From contig NZ_AQXU01000025.1 in the NCBI RefSeq assembly GCF_000376945.1, positions 811,982 to 875,981 on the forward strand: 64,000 nucleotides of DNA. Direction: 5' to 3'. Below the pieces are notes generated by a model. That model saw only the letters and a program-made list of their open reading frames with translations. It ran no database searches and was not told the DNA's origin. Numbering within the stretch: the stretch's first letter is position 1; the number at the start of each line of letters is the position of its first letter. Below, one piece after another: positions 8,378 through 17,394 of the stretch. The translations under genes were made by a program, and so were the position numbers. Source of the DNA: Leeia oryzae DSM 17879 (lineage in GTDB: Bacteria > Pseudomonadota > Gammaproteobacteria > Burkholderiales > Leeiaceae).

Positions 8378-9162
8378 TGCACTACCTCGACCGCCAGCTG
8401 GCAGCCTTCCAGGTAATCCAGTACCACCCGTCCGGCGGTTTGCCTGGCCAGCAGTTGCAACAGCGGCAGGGCGCGTGCGGCAGGAATCTGCTGCCGCAAT
8501 GACTCCAGGCCAGTATCGGCCATCACATCAGCCGGAGTGGAAACCAGCGACAGCTTCAGCTCGGCACGGCTGGTCGCGGTTGGCACCGGGCTGATGACCA
8601 GACCGACGCCAAACGGGTACGGGATAGGCCGCAACTGGAACAGTGGTTTTGGGTATGCGGTATCAAACGCGATCATCAGGCAGGGTTGTCCGTTCCCCAG
8701 AGCCATGGTTGCGGCTTCCAGCAGGCCCGCGCCCAGCGTGGCATCGTAGGCACACAGGCTGGTCGACGGGGCCATGCAATGGGTGGCGATGCTCCAGTAG
8801 CCGGCCGGGGCATTGTGGACCGAGTTATGGAAACGGGTGGGCGACACCATGCGGTCGTCCGACGCCAGGGTTTCCAGCAAGGCGTGGCAGTTGTCGCAGT
8901 CCCCGCCTGTCGAGGTAAATACGTTGGCCAGTGTCGCGGGGTCCAGACCAGCATCGCGGGCAGCCGCCAGCCCGATGGACATCGACAGTTTGGTGGCGGC
9001 ACCGGCACGCCGCCGCTCGGTAGCGGGCAGGATGTCTGGTGCCGTGAGCGTGACAGGGGCAATCTCCAGCGCAGATTCCTGACGCAGCACCTGCCGGGCC
9101 ATCGGCCAGTCCGGCATGCCGGGACCGATCACGCTGATGCCTTCCAGATAGACGCTGTTCAT
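8374..9162 (-). CDS. beta-ketoacyl synthase chain-length-factor-like protein
   Basis: A shortened ketosynthase homologue (262 residues against about 400 for FabF) of the Ketoacyl-synt_2 type. It keeps thiolase-fold features such as FHNSVHNAPAGYWSI but has no TACSSS-type nucleophile loop or the HGTATPSND and KGHTGH histidine motifs. In aryl-polyene systems such a protein pairs with the active ketosynthase and tunes chain length. Its overlap of 4 bp with the ketosynthase gene upstream supports an equimolar heterodimer. Confidence 0.87.
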   Translation of the reverse strand: MNSVYLEGISVIGPGMPDWPMARQVLRQESALEIAPVTLTAPDILPATERRRAGAATKLSMSIGLAAARDAGLDPATLANVFTSTGGDCDNCHALLETLASDDRMVSPTRFHNSVHNAPAGYWSIATHCMAPSTSLCAYDATLGAGLLEAATMALGNGQPCLMIAFDTAYPKPLFQLRPIPYPFGVGLVISPVPTATSRAELKLSLVSTPADVMADTGLESLRQQIPAARALPLLQLLARQTAGRVVLDYLEGCQLAVEVVQ

Positions 9163-10352
9163 GCTTGTACCCTTGAGAAAACCAGGCTGCAGTTACTGCC
9201 GCCAAAACCGAACGAGTTGCTGAGTACGTGCTGCACCTGCTGGTCCCGCTGCGACAGCAGGTAATGGCAGTGCAACGCCGGGTCCTGCGTGGTGGTGCCC
9301 ACGCCGGCGGGCAGAAAGCCTTCGGTCAGAACCAGCGCGCAGATCACCGCTTCGATACCGCCTGCCGCGCCCAGCGTGTGCCCGGTATGGCCTTTGGTAG
9401 AGCTGGCTGGCGTCTGTGTGCCAAACACGGCGCAGACAGCGGCATCTTCGGCAGCATCGTTGCTGGGCGTTGCCGTGCCGTGCAGGTTGATATAGCCGAT
9501 ATCGGCCGGCTGCAGCCCGGCACTGGCCAGCGCGGATCGCATCGCGTGCTGCGCGCCCAGCCCTTCCGGATGCGGGGAGGACATGTGGTAAGCATCGCTG
9601 CTTTCGCCTGCGCCCGTCAGCCAGACCTCGCCCGCGACCGCGGTATCCGGCCGCTCCAGCAGGGCAAAAGCCGCCCCTTCGCCGATCGAAATGCCGTTGC
9701 GGCTGGCGTCAAAGGGCCGGCACGGATCGGGCGACACCAGTTGCAGCGAGCTGAACCCGTACACGGTGGTCAGGCACAGCGAATCCACGCCCCCGACGAT
9801 GGCAGCATCAATCAGCCCGGCATCGATCATGCGGGCCGCCGTGGCAAACACCTTGGCGCTGGAAGAACAGGCGGTAGACACCACAGAGGCCGGGCCGGAC
9901 AACTGGAAATAGCGCCGGACAAAGTCCGCCACCGAATAGCTGTTATGGGTTTCGCGGTAATAGAGATCCTCCGGCAAACGGCCGGTTTGCGGATCACGAT
10001 GCCGGTAGGCGATTTCCGAATTGAGAATGCCGGAGGTACTGGAGCCCAGCAGGACGGCGACCCGGGACGCGCCATGGCGGGCAATGGCTTCTCGCACCCG
10101 CTCGGCAAAACCGTCCTGTGCCAGCCCCAGCTGGGCCAGGCGGTTGTTGCGGCAGTCATAACGGGCAAACGCGCTGTCCAGTACCACCCCGTCCACGCCA
10201 GCCACTTCGCCCATGCAGAATTCAAAGTCGATGGTTTCCCAATGCTGGCGGACAATGCCGCTCCGCTGCGCGCGCAGGGCGGCGACGTGGTCAGCCAGAC
10301 CGGCTCCCAGGGCACTGGTCAGGGTATAGGCAGAAAGTCGAAGGGGTCGCAT
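9159..10352 (-). CDS. beta-ketoacyl-ACP synthase II-type (aryl-polyene ketosynthase)
   Basis: Condensing enzyme of 397 residues extending acyl-ACP with malonyl-ACP. The full Cys-His-His set is visible: TACSSS near residue 160, HGTATPSND around 295 and KGHTGHTLGAAGG around 330. The next gene is its likely chain-length partner and their reading frames overlap. A 60-bp spacer separates it from the polysaccharide-deacetylase gene upstream, the largest gap inside this part of the operon. It corresponds to the ApeO-type enzyme of aryl-polyene clusters. Confidence 0.92.
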   Translation of the reverse strand: MRPLRLSAYTLTSALGAGLADHVAALRAQRSGIVRQHWETIDFEFCMGEVAGVDGVVLDSAFARYDCRNNRLAQLGLAQDGFAERVREAIARHGASRVAVLLGSSTSGILNSEIAYRHRDPQTGRLPEDLYYRETHNSYSVADFVRRYFQLSGPASVVSTACSSSAKVFATAARMIDAGLIDAAIVGGVDSLCLTTVYGFSSLQLVSPDPCRPFDASRNGISIGEGAAFALLERPDTAVAGEVWLTGAGESSDAYHMSSPHPEGLGAQHAMRSALASAGLQPADIGYINLHGTATPSNDAAEDAAVCAVFGTQTPASSTKGHTGHTLGAAGGIEAVICALVLTEGFLPAGVGTTTQDPALHCHYLLSQRDQQVQHVLSNSFGFGGSNCSLVFSRVQA

Positions 10353-10412
10353 GTGTCGATCAGACCTGAGTTGGGTTGCAGAAGTTTCACCAGCAGCACA
10401 AGGCGGACGGGC

Positions 10413-11213
10413 TCATGCGCGGCAGCCTTGCCGTAACGTCACCGGGGTAAGCCCCCGGGCCGCCACGATGTCCAGCACACGGGGCAGTACCGTCAGCAGT
10501 ACCGGCTGGCCGGATGCATCCCGCGCGGCGTGGCCGTCGTGCATTAACAGGATATCACCCGCGGCCAATCGGCGGGTCAGTCTTGCCAGCATCCGGTCGG
10601 CATTTTTTTCGCGCGTATCATAACCACGCCTTGTCCAGCAGGCAAGCAACAGGCCCTCGCGGGCCAGCAGCGGCGCCAGAAACGGGTTACGCAAGCCGGC
10701 GATGGGCCGGTAAAACCGTGGCCGTTGCCCGGTGAGCCGGGTCAGGGTCGCGACCCCGTCCATCACCTCGCGCCGCCAGCCGCGGGGGCCGGAAAAAGCG
10801 GTCGGTACCCGATGACGCTGCCCGTGGTTTTCAATCTCGTGACCGGCGGCCAGGATTTGCCGACACAGCTCGGGGTATTGCAACGCGCGCTCGCCAATGC
10901 AGAAAAACGTGGCCTTGACCTCATAGCGGGCCAGAATGGCCAGAATCCGCGGCGTGACCTCGGGGTCCGGACCATCATCAAAGGTCAGCGCCACTTCGCC
11001 AGCGGCTGTCGCGGCGGGCGGCAGACAGATCAGGTTCTGGCCGAGCAAACGGCTGCGGGGCCATAGCCCTGCCATGGCGATGCCGCCGTGTACCAGCAGC
11101 AGTGCCCCCAGCCACCATGGCCACTGCGCGGGCACCCGCCAGGCCCAGACCAGCAAAGGCAGGTGGGCGACGATGCATACCCAGAGAAACGGGGTCGGAC
11201 GCCAGCGGTTCAT
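10413..11213 (-). CDS. polysaccharide deacetylase (NodB homology domain)
   Basis: Carbohydrate-esterase family 4 protein, 266 residues. Two N-terminal hydrophobic segments (residues about 8-50) are followed by the NodB domain: motif 1 TFDDGPD with the catalytic base and metal aspartate, motif 2 HEIENHGQRHR where SHTxxH would be expected (altered here), and the C-terminal LLMHDG. Family members remove N- or O-acetyl groups from glycans using a divalent metal. Its ATG overlaps the stop of the alpha/beta-hydrolase gene by 4 bp, so it is an integral part of the pigment operon. That is an unusual companion, and its substrate, possibly the glycan part of the lipid anchor, is unknown. Confidence 0.85.
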   Translation of the reverse strand: MNRWRPTPFLWVCIVAHLPLLVWAWRVPAQWPWWLGALLLVHGGIAMAGLWPRSRLLGQNLICLPPAATAAGEVALTFDDGPDPEVTPRILAILARYEVKATFFCIGERALQYPELCRQILAAGHEIENHGQRHRVPTAFSGPRGWRREVMDGVATLTRLTGQRPRFYRPIAGLRNPFLAPLLAREGLLLACWTRRGYDTREKNADRMLARLTRRLAAGDILLMHDGHAARDASGQPVLLTVLPRVLDIVAARGLTPVTLRQGCRA

Positions 11214-11881
11214 GGTGTCACCTCTATCGTTGATGCGCTAGGCCAGTGTCCGCGGTCCAGCCATTGCTGCCACAGCGTTTGCCAGACCGGCCACTGATGG
11301 GTACCCGGCAGGCGCAAGGTCTGCTCCTCAGCCACCAGGGTAGCCAGCATGGCTTGTCCATGCCGGAAACGGTCTTCCGCGGATAGGCCGAGATGCACTT
11401 CCGGGACGGGCCCGCGGGTGGCCAGCCAATGCCACCAGCGGCGCTCGTCCGGCAAGGAGACGTCCGGTTGGCGGGCCCAGCGGGCCGGGCCGCCACCGGC
11501 TTCAATCTCGTTCAGGATATCGGCAGTGCCCGGATAAGGGGCCAGCAGCACCAGCCCTGCAAGATGGTCCGGGTAGTGGCTGGCATGGTGCAGGATATTG
11601 AACGCCCCCAGAGAGATGCCCGCCATCCAGATGGGGGTCGGGTCAGCAGCCAGCATCGGCAGCATGACGTCACGTTGCAAGTCTGCGGCCACCGTGCCGG
11701 CCAGCACCTGCTGATAGTCGGTTTCCACCAGCGTGACATCCACGGCCAGCTGGCGGGTGCGTACCGCCTGCACAAAGCCGTGGGTCAGCAAGTCTTCCAG
11801 CGTCGCCTGGGCTGGCGGCAGAAAGACCAGCCTGACGGGTGCGGGACGGTCCGCTTGCCAGCGGTCATGGATGCAACGCAC
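11210..11881 (-). CDS. alpha/beta-hydrolase
   Basis: A 223-residue alpha/beta-hydrolase-like protein. The nucleophile elbow is AGISLGAFN (GxSxG) near residue 95 and the likely catalytic histidine is in LPGTHQWPVW toward the end. The GTG at 11881 is taken as start because an AGGGGG ribosome site lies just upstream and this places the start 17 bp inside the exporter gene; the frame is open further but only as antisense-like sequence inside that gene. It could act as an esterase or thioesterase releasing or trimming the polyene chain. That is inference from position only. Confidence 0.75.
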   Translation of the reverse strand: MRCIHDRWQADRPAPVRLVFLPPAQATLEDLLTHGFVQAVRTRQLAVDVTLVETDYQQVLAGTVAADLQRDVMLPMLAADPTPIWMAGISLGAFNILHHASHYPDHLAGLVLLAPYPGTADILNEIEAGGGPARWARQPDVSLPDERRWWHWLATRGPVPEVHLGLSAEDRFRHGQAMLATLVAEEQTLRLPGTHQWPVWQTLWQQWLDRGHWPSASTIEVTP

Positions 11882-14195
11882 GACGCCCCCTGACCAGCAT
11901 CGCGGCAAACACCAGCGACAGCAGCGCGCCGATGGCCACCGTCGAGCCGATAAACGACAGCACCGGTACAGATGACATCCCCAGCAAGCCAAAGCTGCAG
12001 ACGGTCGCCAGATTGGCAATCAGCAAAGACAGTTCCATCCGCCGGTTTTCCTCCACGGCCCGCTGGTGGTGATCATCGGCAAAGAAGAGCGCGTAATTGG
12101 AGCCCAGTGCCACCACCAGCAGCAAACCGATCAGGTGCAGGATGGTCAGCGGAATGCCCAGCATCACCAAAAGCGTAATCACCCCCGTGACGGCACAGGC
12201 CACCGGCGCCACCACAAACCAGGTCTGGCGCCAGCCGCAACTGAACAGCAGCAGCAACAGAATGGCGACGCAACCGATGCCGGACAGCCATTGTGCCTCG
12301 TGCGTGTAGTGGTCAAAAATGCCGCTGGTTTCTGCCGCCAGGTCGATCACGGTCATGTGGCCCAGACCATACCCGTTGAGCGCGGCTTGCACCTTGTCCG
12401 TGTCCAGGCGATCGCCAGCGGCACGTAACGGCATCATCACCAGATAATCCTGCGGTCGCTGGATCAGCATGGAATCCAGCAAGACAGCCGACGATGTGCC
12501 GGCCAGGGATTGCGGGGTCAGCATGGGCGCCTGGCGCGCCTGCGCCAGATCCGTCAGGAAGCTACCAAGCTTGTCCGCCGCGACCGGCATACCCTGCAGG
12601 GCTTCCGCCAGTCTGACTTGTAGCACCGGCGCCGCCGGAATGGCCGCCTTGCGCATTGCCTGGCTGGCCTGACTGGGCAGGAGCTGGGACGGCGTGTGGT
12701 AACCGCCGATCAGTTGCTGCTTCAGCAGGACCGCCAATACCTTGTCTGCCCGCTCCGACTGCTGCAACGCCTGCTCATGTGACGGTGCGGTAAAGCTGAC
12801 GACGTAGCGCATGTCCGCACTGCCCAAGTCAGAACGCAAGCTCGCATCCAGCTGGTTCTGCGCCTGGGTGACCGGGCTCAGGCTGCTGAGTTGCCGGTTC
12901 CAGACCTCGTGACGACTGGTGAACAGCAAGACCAGACAGCCGGACAGCAACAGCAGCGGCAGCCAGCGGAAGGCAGCCAGCCGGTCAAGGCCGGTTTCCA
13001 GCCATTTGCCAGCTTTGTCCATGCGCCGCACCCCAAGGGTGGCGGGCATCAGGGCCGGCAGGACAAACCGGGTCACCAACGCCGCTGCCACCAGACCGCT
13101 GATCGAGTACAGCCCGAGCTGGGCCAGGCCGGGGAAGCTGGAAAACATCAGCGCGGCAAACCCGGTGACCGAGGTCAGCACGCCCAGGCGGATGGTCCGC
13201 CAGAAGCGGCCCGGTTGTCGGTTGTCACGCTGAATGAACAGATAGATGGAGTAATCAACCGCTTCCCCGATCAGGGTGGTGCCAAAGCCAAGCGTCAGGC
13301 CATGCACCGACCCGAATGCCAGACTGACGCTGGCGACCCCGACCAGCGCACCGGTGACGACCGGCAGCAGGCCGAGCAGCAGCAGGGTAAACGAGCGGTA
13401 AACCAGCAACAGCAGGCCGATCACCAGCAGGGTACCCAGGGTCGCCAGCCGTTCCACTTCGCTTTTGATGATGTCGCGCGACGCAACCGAAAGCACGCTG
13501 GTCCCGCTCATGACCAGCCGGGTCGATGCTTGCCGCTGGGGCAAGGAGGCAAACGCCTGGCGGATGCCGTCCAGCGCCACGGCCTGTCGATCGGTATCCA
13601 GCCCGGACTCGGCCAGTTGGGCCATCAGCACGGCGCGCTCGCGATTACGCGACACCCACACGCCCTGATCCGTCTGCGGCCCGGCTTCGCCCATGAACTG
13701 CGTCACGATCTGCAACGTTTCCCCTGTCGGGTCGCGCGGCAGCAACTGCTTCACCAGCAGGCCGCCGTCCCCCGCCATGGCATCCAGCATCTCCTGCAGC
13801 CCTTGCCGCATCCCGCTTGCTGTAAAACGGTCCGGGCCAATGGCCGGGCTGAGGGCATACCGGTTGGCAAAAAAGTAGCTCTGGTCCCGCGCGAGGGTCG
13901 CCGGGTCTCCGTTTTGTACCGCAGAAAACCGGGTATCCCGAGCCAGCCGGGCGGCCAGCAGGCGAGACAAGCGGGCACGCTCAGTCGCATCTCCGCCTTC
14001 GATGCCGATCAGCACCAGCCGGGCAATCGCCCCTTCTTTCAGCTGCTCGACCAGCATCTGCTGGCGGACATTCGGGGTTTTGGGCATGAACGCCGACAAA
14101 TCCGCGATGAAAGTGGTGTTCAGCACCACCAGCACCGCAGCCAGCAGCGAGACCAGCCAGATACCCAGGGCGGTTTTCTGCGACGGCAGCTTCAT
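11865..14195 (-). CDS. MMPL/RND-family lipid exporter
   Basis: Inner-membrane transporter of 776 residues with the two-fold architecture of the MMPL/RND family. One hydrophobic segment (about residues 11-30) precedes a large periplasmic domain, then a five-helix bundle, a second single span, a second periplasmic domain and a second bundle. The conserved GFGTTLIGEAVDYSIYLF block in the first half is the sterol-sensing-like signature. Aryl-polyene and xanthomonadin clusters encode such an exporter to move the lipid-linked pigment to the outer membrane. Its ATG overlaps the LolA-like stop by 1 bp (TAATG). Confidence 0.92.
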   Translation of the reverse strand: MKLPSQKTALGIWLVSLLAAVLVVLNTTFIADLSAFMPKTPNVRQQMLVEQLKEGAIARLVLIGIEGGDATERARLSRLLAARLARDTRFSAVQNGDPATLARDQSYFFANRYALSPAIGPDRFTASGMRQGLQEMLDAMAGDGGLLVKQLLPRDPTGETLQIVTQFMGEAGPQTDQGVWVSRNRERAVLMAQLAESGLDTDRQAVALDGIRQAFASLPQRQASTRLVMSGTSVLSVASRDIIKSEVERLATLGTLLVIGLLLLVYRSFTLLLLGLLPVVTGALVGVASVSLAFGSVHGLTLGFGTTLIGEAVDYSIYLFIQRDNRQPGRFWRTIRLGVLTSVTGFAALMFSSFPGLAQLGLYSISGLVAAALVTRFVLPALMPATLGVRRMDKAGKWLETGLDRLAAFRWLPLLLLSGCLVLLFTSRHEVWNRQLSSLSPVTQAQNQLDASLRSDLGSADMRYVVSFTAPSHEQALQQSERADKVLAVLLKQQLIGGYHTPSQLLPSQASQAMRKAAIPAAPVLQVRLAEALQGMPVAADKLGSFLTDLAQARQAPMLTPQSLAGTSSAVLLDSMLIQRPQDYLVMMPLRAAGDRLDTDKVQAALNGYGLGHMTVIDLAAETSGIFDHYTHEAQWLSGIGCVAILLLLLFSCGWRQTWFVVAPVACAVTGVITLLVMLGIPLTILHLIGLLLVVALGSNYALFFADDHHQRAVEENRRMELSLLIANLATVCSFGLLGMSSVPVLSFIGSTVAIGALLSLVFAAMLVRGRRALHP

Positions 14196-14782
14196 TATTT
14201 GCTGCTTGTCTCGGTGATCAGCATGTCGGAATGGTCACCGTCAGCCTGCTGGAACGCAATGGTTTTCAGCTGGGCACGGGTGCCATTGATACGGATCTGG
14301 GTCAGGATTTTCTGCATGCGGCCTTGCAGCGGCGTCAGCGTCAGTTGCCACTGCTCTTCGCTGCCGTTCAGCGACACGGTGTAATACCGCTCCAGCGCGC
14401 TGCGATCGCCCGCCAGCGTGGCACGGATGCTTTCGACAAACGCGATCACTTCCGGGCGGTCTGCCAGCGTGACTGACAGTTTGCGGCCATCGCTACGCTC
14501 TACCAGCAGTTTGTCGCCTTGCAGCACCAGCGTCTCTGCCTTGGGGGTCAGCGTGCGTTTTTCCAGCCGGTCCGGCGCGGTAAATGCGAGCTGGCCGGTC
14601 GATTCGAGCGGCTGGGACAATACCCCCAGGTATTTCTTCTCGACAAAGGTCGCCGTCCCCGCCTTTTTCTGGCCCAGCAGCTGCATCAGGTCGCTTACCG
14701 ACCAGCCGGCGGCCATGATCTGCCCGGAAAGCAAGGCACACACACCGCCCCAGACCACATATCGCAATAGATTTTTCTGCAT
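14195..14782 (-). CDS. outer-membrane lipoprotein carrier LolA-like protein
   Basis: Periplasmic carrier of 195 residues from the ATG at 14782, with a signal peptide ending near GQIMAAG. The mature part has the LolA pattern: an N-terminal amphipathic helix (SDLMQLLGQKKAG), FVEKKYL, and repeated beta strands such as TGQLAFTAPDRLEKRTL. This is a specialised paralogue as found in aryl-polyene clusters, probably shuttling the polyene lipid across the periplasm with the MMPL exporter. The longer open frame up to 14869 would overlap the preceding acyltransferase gene, whereas 14782 begins 8 bp after its stop and gives a clean signal peptide. Confidence 0.88.
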   Translation of the reverse strand: MQKNLLRYVVWGGVCALLSGQIMAAGWSVSDLMQLLGQKKAGTATFVEKKYLGVLSQPLESTGQLAFTAPDRLEKRTLTPKAETLVLQGDKLLVERSDGRKLSVTLADRPEVIAFVESIRATLAGDRSALERYYTVSLNGSEEQWQLTLTPLQGRMQKILTQIRINGTRAQLKTIAFQQADGDHSDMLITETSSK

Positions 14783-14789
14783 GATGGCG

Positions 14790-15713
14790 TTACAACTCTT
14801 CCCAGAAATCATAAAAATTGAACCAGTTTGCCGGCCGGGCACGGCAGTGTGCGGCCAGCGCTTCGACATAGCGGGTCATCAGCATCTGCACCGCCTGCTG
14901 CCGGTCGTGCGGCTTGCCGTCGGCAAAGTCGGCCAGCAATTCGAAGTGCACCTGATAGCGGTTGCCGCCGACATGCAGCCCGGTCATGAAGTAGACCGGC
15001 TGCGCCAGCATCACGGCCATGCGGAACGGCCCCGTCGGAAAACGGGCCGTCCGACCCAGAAACGGCAAGGCTACATACTCGTCCGGACCGGATGCCCTGT
15101 CTGCCAGTATACCGACCAGCGCACCCCTTTTAAGTTCATGATGCACCTGTAGCATGGCGTCCAGCGACCCCAGCTCGATGATGTCCGGCACCGCCGCAGG
15201 GTTGATCGTGCCCAGCGCCTGATTGATCTGCCGGGCATTCTCGCTGTACATGGCCATGCGCATCTGCAAATCCGGCTTGTGACGCGCCATGGCACGCAGC
15301 ACCTCAAAACTGCCCAGGTGCGCGCCCAGCAACAGCAGCCCCTGGCCACGCTGGTTGTGCGCGTGTAATTCGTCGGCCCCGGCAAGCGATATCTCAAAGA
15401 GGTCAAAGCGGTCTTGCAGCAGGTAGAGCCGGTCATGGATGGTGGTGGCAAACGTGAGGATATGCCGATAACGCTCGCGAAGCGTCGGCTTGCGCCCCAG
15501 CACCCGCGCCAGATACAGGCAGGACGCCTGCCCGGCCTTGCGTCCGAACAGCAGAAAATAAGCGGCAATCGGGTACAGCACCAGCCGGGACAGACGGCGT
15601 CCAAACAGGTTGGACAACACGCACATCACTTTCAGCCAGAACCTGCTGCCCCGCTCTGCCTGCTGCATCCAGGCCGGCTTCTGGTCTGCCTTGTCGTCTG
15701 CCGGGCGTGTCAT
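14790..15713 (-). CDS. LpxL/HtrB-like lysophospholipid acyltransferase
   Basis: A 307-residue acyltransferase of the lipid A biosynthesis (LpxL/HtrB) superfamily. The family block LLLLGAHLGSFEVLRA contains the H-X4-E/D-like catalytic motif, and FLGRTARFPTGPF is the downstream signature. The ATG at 15713 overlaps the stop of the upstream dehydratase by 4 bp; the frame extends further upstream only as shadow sequence. In aryl-polyene clusters this type of enzyme is thought to transfer the polyene acyl chain to its lipid partner. Confidence 0.87.
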   Translation of the reverse strand: MTRPADDKADQKPAWMQQAERGSRFWLKVMCVLSNLFGRRLSRLVLYPIAAYFLLFGRKAGQASCLYLARVLGRKPTLRERYRHILTFATTIHDRLYLLQDRFDLFEISLAGADELHAHNQRGQGLLLLGAHLGSFEVLRAMARHKPDLQMRMAMYSENARQINQALGTINPAAVPDIIELGSLDAMLQVHHELKRGALVGILADRASGPDEYVALPFLGRTARFPTGPFRMAVMLAQPVYFMTGLHVGGNRYQVHFELLADFADGKPHDRQQAVQMLMTRYVEALAAHCRARPANWFNFYDFWEEL

Positions 15714-16012
15714 GGGAGGGGCAAACCCGTGCCCAGAAACTTGCCGTCGGCCACTTTGACATCGCCGACCCGGATCACGAAGCGGATACCGGTCGCATCC
15801 GGCTCGGCACTCAGGGTCGCCGCTTCGCCCGGGCGGACCGGACGGTAAAACTTGGCTACCGCCAGTTCCGTCAGCGTACAGGCGCAGGCCTGCTGGATAG
15901 CAATCTGGGCCAGATCCAGCAACACCACCCCGGGGACAATCGGCTGCCCCGGAAAATGGCCGGCAAAGGCCGGATGATCCTCGGGGATGCACAGCGGCTG
16001 ATCATGGATCAT
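15710..16012 (-). CDS. small hotdog dehydratase (ApeI-like)
   Basis: A compact 100-residue hotdog domain of the FabA/FabZ type, with HPAFAGHFPGQPIVPG carrying the catalytic histidine and VVLLDLAQIA the following helix. It is shorter than FabZ (about 150) but this is normal for the ApeI-type dehydratase. Its ATG overlaps the stop of the AMP-ligase gene by 4 bp, and its own stop overlaps the acyltransferase start. It would act with the second dehydratase at 7940-8377 on 3-hydroxyacyl-ACP intermediates. Confidence 0.87.
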   Translation of the reverse strand: MIHDQPLCIPEDHPAFAGHFPGQPIVPGVVLLDLAQIAIQQACACTLTELAVAKFYRPVRPGEAATLSAEPDATGIRFVIRVGDVKVADGKFLGTGLPLP

Positions 16013-17361
16013 GCGGTTTCTCCCTTGGCATCAAAATGGGTATTCACCAACTGCGTCAGCGACCGGGCCAGTAGCTTGCCGTTGCCGTCCCGTGGCAATT
16101 CGTCAATCAGCAACAGCGGGCGCGGCAGAAACACCGGGTCCATATGCGCCCGTAGGGCTGCCAGAATCTCCTCACGCGTTTTGCCGGGAGCCACCACAAA
16201 AGCCGCCAGCCGCTCGACATCCTGCGCCTGCGACCGTGGCGGCACAAAGAACACGCCGTCGGTCACGCCGGGCAATTGCAGCAGGGTAGCATTGAGAAAA
16301 CTCATCGAACTACGCTTGCCGGCCACGTTCACCATATTGGCTTTCCGGTCGATCAGGCGGAAGTCCCCATCGGCCGAAATCTCTACCACGTCATTGAGCA
16401 ACTGTGGCTGCGCAAACAGCTCGCCTTCTGCCCAGGTTTCCTCCCCGCGCTGTACCAGCTGCACCCCAGAGAGGCGCTGCCATGCCGTTTCACGGGCGGT
16501 TTCGCGCATGGCGATCTGTCCGGTTTCGGTCGAACCGTAGATTTCGACCAGACGGCTGCCAAACGCCTGTTCTGCGGCTTGCGCCAGCTCGGCGCTCAGC
16601 GGCGCCGTGGCCGACAAGATGGCCGCCACTGGCGGGAGCGGGATGCCGGATTCGATCAGCTTGCGCAGATGGAACGGGGTGATGACCAGCAAGCGTGGTG
16701 CGGGTAAACGCGCCAGGCTGTCTGCAATATCGGCAGGGAAAAACGGTACATCTTCCATCAGCATGCCGCCCGCCAGCACCGGCAGCAGCACGCTCGACTC
16801 CAGGCCATACATGTGGCGGATCGGCACCGTACCGACGACAGCACAAGGTCCGCCGGTCTTGGACCAGAGCACCTCGGCCCCGCCCAGTATGCCCAGCCGT
16901 ACCCGGCCAAACTGCTTGTAATGCGCGGTTGGCGTGCCGGTAGAGCCGGAGGTGTACACACAGGCAATGGTCTGGTGAAAATCGACCATCGGCATCGGCA
17001 AGTGCGGGGTAGAGGCCGTTGCCTGCAGACGAACCGCCTGCCACGGCAGGGATGGCACCGGGTTGTCGGCCTGGTCGCCAACGACCTGCAAGCCGGGGTG
17101 ATCCTGCATCACTTTGGCCAGATGCTCCGGCGCCAGCGAGTTTGGCAGCACCGTCAGCAGGCCGCGCTGGATGGCCGCAAACAGGGTCACGGCAAAATGG
17201 TAACGATCAACACACAGGTTAAGGAGACAACCCTCGTCCGGCAGGGTGTCGGCCACCTCGGACACATGCGCCAGAAACCGGGCGCGAGTCACCACGCTGT
17301 CGCGCAAGTACGCAAACGGCTGGTCGGGAGGAGTATCGGGTAACAGGGGGATCAGGGTCAT
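16009..17361 (-). CDS. AMP-dependent acyl/aryl-ACP ligase (adenylate-forming)
   Basis: Adenylate-forming enzyme of about 450 residues. The AMP-binding loop VYTSGSTGTPT, EIYGSTETGQIA and the hinge block LIDRKANMVNVAGKRSS are all present. In aryl-polyene biosynthesis this ligase activates the aryl starter acid and loads it on the ACP; the chorismatase at 19273-20253 would make that acid. The start is ambiguous: ATG at 17361 (MTLIPLLPD) was preferred over GTG at 17376 because it is the only ATG, but neither has a clear ribosome site. It lies 33 bp after the COG4648 gene. Confidence 0.88.
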   Translation of the reverse strand: MTLIPLLPDTPPDQPFAYLRDSVVTRARFLAHVSEVADTLPDEGCLLNLCVDRYHFAVTLFAAIQRGLLTVLPNSLAPEHLAKVMQDHPGLQVVGDQADNPVPSLPWQAVRLQATASTPHLPMPMVDFHQTIACVYTSGSTGTPTAHYKQFGRVRLGILGGAEVLWSKTGGPCAVVGTVPIRHMYGLESSVLLPVLAGGMLMEDVPFFPADIADSLARLPAPRLLVITPFHLRKLIESGIPLPPVAAILSATAPLSAELAQAAEQAFGSRLVEIYGSTETGQIAMRETARETAWQRLSGVQLVQRGEETWAEGELFAQPQLLNDVVEISADGDFRLIDRKANMVNVAGKRSSMSFLNATLLQLPGVTDGVFFVPPRSQAQDVERLAAFVVAPGKTREEILAALRAHMDPVFLPRPLLLIDELPRDGNGKLLARSLTQLVNTHFDAKGETA

Positions 17362-17394
17362 GGCAGGCGCCGGCACAATGGGTGGGCGGATAAT

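Noticed and set aside
12891-14384. Plus-strand open frame of about 497 codons across the MMPL exporter gene
   Set aside because: Antisense shadow of the exporter; the product is Gln/Pro/Arg-rich low-complexity sequence without a ribosome site.
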